Assembly (NCBI GenBank): GCA_902764045.1
Contig: CACWUI010000064.1
Location: 1 to 6,927, forward strand
Length of the DNA stretch: 6,927 bases
Direction of reading: 5' to 3'
Source of the DNA: an uncultured Lachnospiraceae bacterium
GTDB taxonomy: Bacteria > Bacillota > Clostridia > Lachnospirales > Lachnospiraceae
The first letter of the stretch is position 1. Each line of letters starts with the position of its first letter. The notes under the pieces were generated by a model. It did not search any database and was not told the origin of the DNA. It saw only the letters and a list, made by a program, of their open reading frames with translations. Below, piece by piece: positions 6,753-6,927 of this stretch. The position numbers and the translations under genes are program-made.

Positions 6753-6927
6753 TTATGCTTCCTCCAAATCGTCTCTGCTTACCATACGTCCTATTGCCCA
6801 GTCAGGTATCTTGGGTATGTCGTCTTCCTGCGGCATTATAATAAACGCCGTTTTAAATTCCGGTTCTTTTTCGGGAAATATCCCCAGGGCATCGGTAAAA
6901 TATAACAAGCCCCTCAAATCGCTGAAC
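6753..6927 (-). CDS. VWA-like (DUF2201-type) protein, C-terminal 57 residues only
   Basis: The minus-strand frame enters from the right edge and ends at TAA 6755-6753. The visible part begins FSDLRGLLYFTDALGIFP and later contains TAFIIMP and IPDWAIGRMV. LYFTD followed by G.FP, then TAF, then P.WAI is the usual ending of the VWA-like domain (DUF2201, PF09967), which is often fused behind a putative zinc metallopeptidase domain (DUF2201_N). Neither that domain nor the metal-binding part of the VWA fold is in the window, so whether it is an active peptidase cannot be told. A MoxR ATPase gene follows with no gap (TAAATG), the classical pairing for VWA partners, and this supports the call. The last codons also carry the MoxR ribosome site. 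It would be the first gene of the operon visible here; the promoter is off the right edge. Confidence 0.75.
   Translation of the reverse strand, partial: FSDLRGLLYFTDALGIFPEKEPEFKTAFIIMPQEDDIPKIPDWAIGRMVSRDDLEEA
6759..6765 (-). promoter_or_regulatory. Strong ribosome binding site of the MoxR gene
   Basis: GGAGGAA on the minus strand, with the GGAGG core 8 bases before the ATG at 6752. It lies inside the last codons (LEEA) of the VWA-like gene, so ribosomes ending that gene at TAA could restart at once on the adjacent ATG. It fixes the MoxR start. Confidence 0.85.

Overview
This window looks like a chromosomal stretch from a Gram-positive Clostridia-type bacterium, most likely Lachnospiraceae. 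The clues are an AddB-type (not RecB) recombination nuclease subunit, strong GGAGG-type ribosome sites, TATAAT-type promoters, moderate GC, and close resemblance of the MoxR ATPase to a family I associate with Lachnospiraceae. The taxon is inferred from the proteins; there is no rRNA or other marker. I see no tRNA, rRNA, insertion sequence, CRISPR array or phage gene.

Layout, left to right. (1) 1-3175, minus strand: addB, the B subunit of the AddAB helicase-nuclease. Its reading frame is open from the start codon to the left edge and is cut exactly at the codon expected to encode the last iron-sulfur cysteine; addA would be expected just beyond. (2) 3176-3302: a short divergent promoter region with two perfect TATAAT boxes, one for addB and one for the next gene. 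(3) 3303-3929, plus strand: a 208-residue protein with six membrane segments, resembling Pr6Pr / AIG1-like membrane proteins. (4) 3926-6927, minus strand: a tight operon read from right to left. It holds the C-terminal end of a VWA-like (DUF2201-type) protein, a MoxR-like AAA+ ATPase and a cytoplasmic BspA-type leucine-rich-repeat protein. The first two genes abut as TAAATG and the last two overlap by 20 bases.

The most interesting part is the operon. MoxR ATPases work with VWA-domain partners as chaperone-like machines, and here a third, tightly coupled gene encodes an LRR protein without a signal peptide, which could be an adaptor or client. The operon converges on the membrane-protein gene with overlapping stop codons. 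Its likely intrinsic terminator is a perfect 20-base palindrome followed by seven Ts, embedded inside the convergent gene, so its transcript would be antisense to the last ~200 bases of that gene. Other points of note are a degraded Walker A motif in AddB and a possibly leaderless mRNA for the membrane protein.
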